Source: Pseudopyrenochaeta lycopersici
Lineage: Eukaryota > Ascomycota > Dothideomycetes > Pleosporales > Pseudopyrenochaetaceae
DNA length: 64,000 bases
Assembly: GCA_003313425.1 (NCBI GenBank)
Contig: NHZP01000018.1
Coordinates: 496,001 to 560,000 of the forward strand
Direction: 5' to 3'
Below the pieces are notes generated by a model. That model did no database searches. It was not told the DNA's origin and saw only the letters and a program-made list of their open reading frames with translations. The position numbers were made by a program, and so were the translations under genes. Positions 57,068-64,000 of this stretch are shown here, one piece after another; position 1 is the stretch's first letter, and every line of letters starts with the position of its first letter.

Positions 57068-58118
57068 ATGGCAACCTCAAATCCCCCTCCGAAATCTGCG
57101 GGCATTCGGTCAAAGAAAGGTTTTTGGGAATGCTCTTGGGCAGGAATACGCCTGAGGTACTGACGAGTCAATAGTATGGACGACATTGATCACGAACACG
57201 GCATATCTTACCGGCCTCCTCACTCTCGATTACAGCTTGAAGAAACATGGGACCAAATACCCGCTGATCGCCCTCTATACCGATACCTTCCCCGCAGAAG
57301 GTCACAAAGCTCTCGATGAGCGCGGCATACCGAAGCAACACGTCAAATACCTCCTTCCAGTAGCGCAAAAAGACTTCACAAATGACCCACGCTTCTATGA
57401 CTGCTGGAGCAAGTTGACGCCGTTCTCGCTTGAGGAATACGATCGCGTAGTACAACTAGACAGCGACATGCTGGTGCTGAGGAACATGGACGAGTTGATG
57501 GAGTTGGAACTGGATCCGCCAAGTGCTGAGGGCAAGGGGAATAAGGTCTTTGCAGCGAGCCATGCCTGTGTGTGTAATCCGCTCAAAAAGCCACACTATC
57601 CCAAGGATTGGTAGGTCCTCTAACGCCCAGGCGCCGCAGACGGCCAATTGACAGAGCATAGGATTCCAGAGAACTGTGCATTTACATCACAGCATGACAC
57701 TCCAGATATCGCGCAGAGAGAGGGTGCGCGCGCAGACTTCGGTCTCGGTATGCCCAACGGTGGCCTGCAAGTTGTAAATCCTTCCTCCGCCGTGTACAAC
57801 CTTATCCTCTCACAACTTTCCAATGAAACGTCAGCCAACTACGACTTCGCCGACCAGTCCCTACTGGGCGACGTGTTCAACGGTCGATGGGTTGCGCTAC
57901 CGTATACATACAATGCACTGAAGACGCTGCGGTCACAAGGCGTGCATCATCAGATTTGGAGAGATGAGGAGGTCAAGAATGTGCACTACATTCTGAGTCC
58001 GAAGCCATGGGAGGAAAAGGAGGGAGAGGCGTCGAGTGAGATTCACGAGTGGTGGTGGACGGTGAATAGGGAGAGGCTGGGGGAGGAGAAGAAACGAGGC
58101 ATTGAGGATGGATTCTGA
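57068..58118 (+). CDS. Family 8 glycosyltransferase, glycogenin-like (314 aa)
   Basis: Proposed join(57068..57119, 57175..57610, 57662..58118). The core starts VWTTLITNTAYLTGLLTLDYSL, the usual GT8 nucleotide-sugar fold. A DxD metal-binding motif is in VVQLDSDMLVL (Asp113, Asp115), followed by FAASHACVCNP and, later, the FNGGL-equivalent GMPNGGLQVVN and a DQSLLGDVF segment. No signal peptide or membrane anchor is visible, so a cytosolic enzyme is likely. Retaining transfer from a UDP-sugar is inferred from family; the acceptor is unknown and it is shorter than true glycogenins. The first donor (GTTTTT) is poor, so the first exon is the least certain part. Confidence 0.85.
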
Positions 58119-59013
58119 ATCATGTGTAGCGGCCGGCCGTTGCAACGACAGGACGCGAAGGAATAGATGCACCGGAAAGGGTGGCTATCTGGCGTGGGCG
58201 GATAGATGGAGCGATTGCTCGTCCGAAATCAGGAAAACGTCATGTAGCATTACATGTAAGCGTCACAACGTAGACTTGAATCATGCAACGTGCTCTGCGT
58301 GTTCGTTAACAACGTCTCCTATGTTCGGCGCCGCGTTTCCGGAAGGCAGCGCGTTGCCACTCCGAGGCAGTGTGCTGCCATCAATCTCAGGAGTAGCTCC
58401 GCGTACCTGCATATGTTAGATTGACGGCGGCGGCAAAGGTTGCACCGCAGCACCGCAGACTATTAGCTAGCTACAGCGTTCTGCAGCGAGTATGCACGTT
58501 TCCCTAGTACGGCCGCTGCAGGTGGCTCACCTTAATTCTGCTTCACGAGATTACCAATTTTGATATGGGTGCCCCTATTTGCAAGTAGCGTTTGGTGAGA
58601 TAGGAGTGCGACCTGTCAGTGTCAAGCGAGCGTTGCGCGATGAGGTGGGGCCTCTTGTGAGCTCGGGCGTCGGTTGGCTGCCGATCTGCATCGCGCCTGG
58701 CGTTGTTTCACCCTGAGGAACGAGGGCTTTCATCTCTGAGAGAACGCCCACCGAGAACTTTATCTCGATTCCCACAAAATCCCCGAACATCCCCCTCAGA
58801 TACGCCCAAAAGGCTCTCTCTTCACGCATTCTGCCTCCTGTCGTCCACTATTAATCTTCCGCGTCCACAATACACGTCGTCGCGCCAATTGCTACCAACA
58901 GAGCCTCGCGTGCTTGTAACAGGCAGCTCTGTCCACACCGCCTTCGTGCCACGAATTCAAACTAGACGAACCTGGGAGCCCGAACCGAGTGCGCATAGCG
59001 AGCATCAGACAAG
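58119..59013. other. Intergenic and probable Arf6 leader
   Basis: No gene is supported. The stretch holds the 3' region of the GT8 gene and the promoter and leader of the Arf gene; a C/T-rich tract lies near 58730-58870. Short ATG frames occur but cannot be judged without a transcription start. Confidence 0.5.
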
Positions 59014-59943
<930 letters not shown>

Positions 59944-61303
59944 ACACGCCACGCCTCCCTCCTTCTCGATCTGCGCCCTAAACGACTGCATGCACCCCGC
60001 TACTTCCTCTGGCTTCCTGCATATACCCGGTTTCCTTGATGTAATGCCCTTCTTACCTTCTACGATCTTCTAATTGTGGCCTCTGCAATACTTCGTGGGG
60101 AGCCACTTTATTTCGCTTCTTTTTTTCTTCTCACTTTGATTCGCACACGTGTGTGGATTGAGATACCCCCTCAAATTGGACTGCGCTGTATCATTGATGT
60201 AACTCTGTAGAAGGATTTGGACTTCTGATCGAGTTTTCGTGTCAAGTATTGTTCATAGCGTGCGGGTGTGGGTGGTACTAGTGGATGATTGTATGGATAT
60301 GTATGAACTTGGTTTTGATATTGTATTGCTATTTCTCTCTTCACTTGATGTTGTGCCATAGAACATGGACATGTGCTGACTGGTGTAGGTGTGAGATACC
60401 TAACTTTCGAAGGCATCGGATATATGTTCCAGTCCCACCAGTAATCGCTTCATACAGATTTTCTTCACCATACTACAGCTGTTCCATGCTTCAGTATCCC
60501 ATATTTGGCAGATGAATACGACGAATGTCTAGGAAAGGAAGGGTGTATCACATTGTGCCTTCTAGAAATGCCTGACAGGCGCGAAACGTACGAGCCATAG
60601 TCGTTCATCCAAGCCAACACACTTGTTGCCTACACTAATGCATGGCTGACTTCGAACCATTCATCAACGCGCATAAGCTTCGGCATTCATCGCATGTCGC
60701 TACCATTGGTAGTAATGATCAATATAAAGTATGCCCAGTAAGCAAAAGTCCGTTGCGGCGCCGCGCGGGGCCCTCCTTCTCCGCCCGCTCCGCCTTCTCC
60801 GTCTTCTCGACGCCACTGGAAGGCGCGTGGCACAAGGCTGAGTGGACGAGGCAGGGTGTTTCTATACATTGGGAAGCTTCTGACTCTCACATGCATATTA
60901 ACATCTGTGCAGCTTTCACAGCACTATCGCCAGCATCCTTTCGCTTGAACACACTTCGCATATCGCTATTACAGTTAGGCTTCTCTTCCACAGTCCGAAA
61001 CATTGCTAGACAAATCATTGTCTCTGGCTTCGCAATCACGAGACAATCCTATCGTTTGTACTCCCTGGTCAGGTGAGCTTGTCCTACTGGAATTTGCGTC
61101 AAACATTTGTCTCTGGAAGTTGCAAGTTGCGACAAGACGTTGCTTGGAGCAAGCCTGGAGGGTATATAGGAGAGGCTCCTACTGACGTGAATGGATAGGA
61201 GCATTTCAAGAACACTCATCACTAGACAGTTGAAACGCTTTGATCTCAGATCAGAATTTGTGTTGTTATCTTACTTTGAAGAAAGAGAGTTGCAAGAGAA
61301 AAT
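59944..61303. other. Intergenic, 1.4 kb, Argonaute upstream region
   Basis: An open frame at 60642-61076 (144 codons) has no domain and is probably leader or chance. The 3' end of Arf6 lies at the left, with T-rich sequence near 60110-60140. No RNA gene was seen. Confidence 0.45.
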
Positions 61304-64000
61304 ATGTCGCAGCGAGGCCGTGGTGGTTACCGAGGAAGAGGACGTGGTGGCGGTGGGGCCGGACAGGGTGGTAGAGGCGGTCGTGGACGGGGTGGTTCCT
61401 TTGGTAAGTTCAGTATTGCGAGATGTCCAGCCATATCTGACGCACGTACAGCTGGGCCCTCTGCGCCAGACATGTCAACGCTTTCCCTCGGCCCGTCCAA
61501 TCCGATGAGGACTGCCGTAGATGGCACCCCGCTTGGTATGGCCACAGCCAAACCCATACCCCAAGATAACCCCGTACCTGGCAACCGCGTCGATTCCAAG
61601 TCATTCAGCAAGATTCTCCAAGGCCTCCCTGTCCACGCATCACAGGCGGAGTTTCCACTCCGCAAAGCATTCTCGAATCAGAGCACTACGGTTTTCACCA
61701 ATCACTTTGCCATCAAGTTTGACCCTAAGCTGCCCCTATACGAGTACGAGATCAAGGGCCTGCCGGAAAAGATCAGCAAGAAGACGTCAAGAATGTTGGT
61801 TCAGAATATGATTGATAACACAGCTTTCTTGAAAGATCATCAGGGCGAGTTCGCCACTGACCACAAAGAGCGCATTGTCTCGTGGGTTGAGTTTCCAGTA
61901 GAGGTATTGAGTCCTACTGCCGTCTCCTCAAAGGAGGGAAAGGACCCAGTTAGTTTGTGGCTTCAAGACAAAGGTAAAGTGGATACAGATCTGCTCAAGC
62001 AGTATTCTGAGGGCAAGGCACAACCGAACAAGGTATGTATCATCTCGGATAACTTCAGGGCTCATTAATTCACCCGAACAAGCAGCCTGGATGGCACCCA
62101 GGTCACTCAGGTCGCATCAAACTCAACATGCTAACCTTTATCAGGGCATTCATGATGAGATCAGGTCCGCCAACAAGGCTCTGAACATGGTCATCTCGAA
62201 AGCACTCAGTCGAGACTCCTTCTCGTTGAAGGCAAACAAATTCTTCGTCACGGGCGGTCATTCACGTCTCAGTGATTCGCTCTGCACTATGAGAGGATAT
62301 TTCTACTCCATCAAGCCATCCATGGGCCAGATTATGCTTAACCTCAATGCCTGTACGAGTGCCTTCTACCAACCTATCCTAGTCAGTCAATTCTTATTGG
62401 ACGAAGGCACCATTAGGGATAGGCATGAACGAGCCTCAACTTTGCGTGGCTTGAGGGTTCATCTGACTTACGATCCAAGGCATAGCGGTAACGAGAAGAA
62501 ATCAAGTGTGGAGACCGCGGAGGCCTATATGAAGTCGATCGAGGGTATTGGAGATTCTTCTAACCGGCAGGAATTTACGATGAGGGGTCGAGATGGTCAG
62601 TCGGACGAGACCTTGACTGTCCAGCAGTACTTTCAGAGGAGTAAGTCCTTTGCACATATAGACCCAGATCACAGAAATTATACGCTTCCGCGCCTTTTAA
62701 ATTTAGCTAACCAACACAGCCTACAACATTAAGCTTGGTAATCCTTACATGCCAGCCATCAACTGTGGCACAAGTCAGAGGCCGCTGTGGTATCCTGCGG
62801 AGGTACTCCAGATTCTTCCTTACCAGATATTCAAGCGCAGAGTTCCCGATGCCCTGACCAAGGGCATGCTTGATATCGCGTGCCACCATCCTACGCGCAC
62901 TCGAACCCTTATCGAACATGAGGGTCTTCGGGAGCTGGGCCTCAACGCCGCCACTAAAGGCTTTGCACCTTTCGTAAGTTTGCATTTCTTTTCTTCGACT
63001 TCCTGGAAGTTCAGGCCTGGATCTTGTAAGGATTCTCAAAAATACTGATCGTTGCCAGAATGCTTGCCCTCCTATTCTCATCGATTCGCGTATGCTACAA
63101 GTTCCTGCTGCTGTTCTCGCATACCCGACGCTCAATTATGGCAATGGAAAGGTAGATTTGAATGATTCCAGGAACGCAAAGGACGGGAAGTGGAACATGT
63201 CGAACCGAAAGTTCTTGAAAACTCATGCTCACACGTCATTCAAAGTCTTCGTGATTGCCGTCCCTCGTGAGGATCATCGAGCCAGACTAAATGCTGACGC
63301 GGTAAACGCGATCTTTGAAGAATTCAAGAAAGCTGTAGAGAGGACCTACACCACTGGCAAAGTCAAACTCGTTGGGAAAGAAAACTGCCCGAATTTCGCC
63401 CGGCTCGACATTGCCCAGAAAGTCATGGTCAAGGCGAAAGAGAAGGACGCCAATTTTGTCTACCTCCTGTTGGAGAATAAGAGTATAGCAGTATACTCAG
63501 TCTTCAAGGACTTGGCCGATCGCACATGCGGAATGCACTCTCTTTGTTCTGTTTTCAAGGGGAGAAGAGACGAAAAGAGCGCCTATTTCAGTGACCAGTA
63601 TTGGGCAAACGTGATTATGAAAGTCAATTTGAAGGCTGGGGGTATCAATCACACTGTTCCAGAAGTCTCTGAGATAATGAAGGATACTTTGGTCCTCGGA
63701 GCGTAAGTACTGGTTCCTAACCCAGCCACCATTTTCACTAACATGCAAAAACAGCGACGTAACTCATCCCGGAACAGACTCGGTTCTAGGTACGCCATCG
63801 ATTGCAGCCATAGTGGGTTCGGTCGATCAGACTGGTGGCAAATTTTTCGGATCAATGCGTCTTCAACCACGAGACACTGCATGCGAAGATATCAAAGATG
63901 TCGAAGGCATGGTTACTGAGCGTATCAAGGATTGGTCCAAAAATAATGGCAACGTATTGCCAAAAAACATCTTGTACTATCGAGATGGTGTGAGTGATTC
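61304..64000 (+). CDS. Argonaute protein (QDE-2-like), 3' part beyond the window
   Basis: Proposed join(61304..61403, 61452..62032, 62145..62640, 62720..62973, 63059..63702, 63755..>64000). The first 33 residues are an RGG-rich tail (MSQRGRGGYRGRGRGG). Then come the N domain (KAFSNQSTTVFTNHF), linker 1 and a PAZ-like region with YFQRTYNIKLGNPYMPAIN and PAEVLQILPYQ. A MID region follows with CMA-free text CPNFARLDIAQK. The PIWI start carries DVTHPG (first catalytic Asp, about 693) and YYRDGVSDS near the window end with the second Asp. The rest of PIWI is outside. It binds small RNAs in RNA interference. Intron 1 (48 nt) is in frame and stop-free. Confidence 0.92.

Noticed and set aside
60642..61076. 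144-codon frame upstream of Argonaute
   Set aside because: No domain or splice link to the Argonaute exon, and compositional bias is unlike the neighbouring genes.
62121..62144. Alternative reading of the Argonaute intron as exon (through QPGWHPGH)
   Set aside because: Retaining it requires an implausibly short following intron. The GTATGT donor, CTAAC branch and TCAG acceptor give the expected join to GIHDEI.

Overview
The window looks like nuclear chromosomal DNA from a filamentous ascomycete (Pezizomycotina). A Dothideomycete is my best guess from the flavour of several proteins, but I could not test this. The reasons are protein-coding genes broken by many short GT..AG introns (mostly 45-70 nt, with CTAAC/CTGAC-like branch sites), an intron-containing tRNA, and fungal marker proteins: an Arf6/ArfB GTPase, a one-intron UPF1, an intronless PI-PLC, a QDE-2-like Argonaute, a NACHT STAND protein and a SAGA SGF29 subunit. 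All exon coordinates were spliced by eye from reading frame, splice signals and recalled family conservation.

Layout. 0-5.3 kb: an uncharacterised minus-strand protein, an uncharacterised two-exon plus-strand protein, and a hemerythrin-domain protein. 7-9.4 kb: a nine-exon bilirubin-oxidase-type multicopper oxidase followed by tRNA-Asp(GTC). 11.5-12.9 kb: a CECR5-type HAD hydrolase. 15.2-17.5 kb: a fungal-specific protein of unknown role. 20.3-23.6 kb: PI-specific phospholipase C. 23.6-29.3 kb: a 5.6-kb stretch without a supportable gene. 29.3-32.6 kb: UPF1. 33.8-35.2 kb: a polytopic membrane protein. 38.6-40.3 kb: a secreted type-B lipase/esterase. 41.1-49.7 kb: a divergent pair, a NACHT-C2H2-FHA NLR-like protein (minus) and a SNF2 ATPase with a RING-like Cys cluster (plus). 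50.3-59.9 kb: a dense housekeeping block with a coiled-coil protein, mannose-6-phosphate isomerase, SGF29, a mitochondrial carrier, a GT8 glycosyltransferase and Arf6. 61.3-64 kb: an Argonaute gene cut by the window edge.

How they relate. Most genes are independent housekeeping loci. Two themes stand out. RNA surveillance and silencing is represented by UPF1 and Argonaute, and several genes here carry uORFs or introns whose retention would be NMD-relevant. The most unusual locus is the head-to-head NLR/SNF2 pair, sharing a 342-bp spacer. The NLR has no recognisable ANK, WD or TPR repeats. After the NACHT core it carries two C2H2 fingers and ends in an intact-looking FHA phosphothreonine-binding domain. 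This is the best candidate for an undescribed system.
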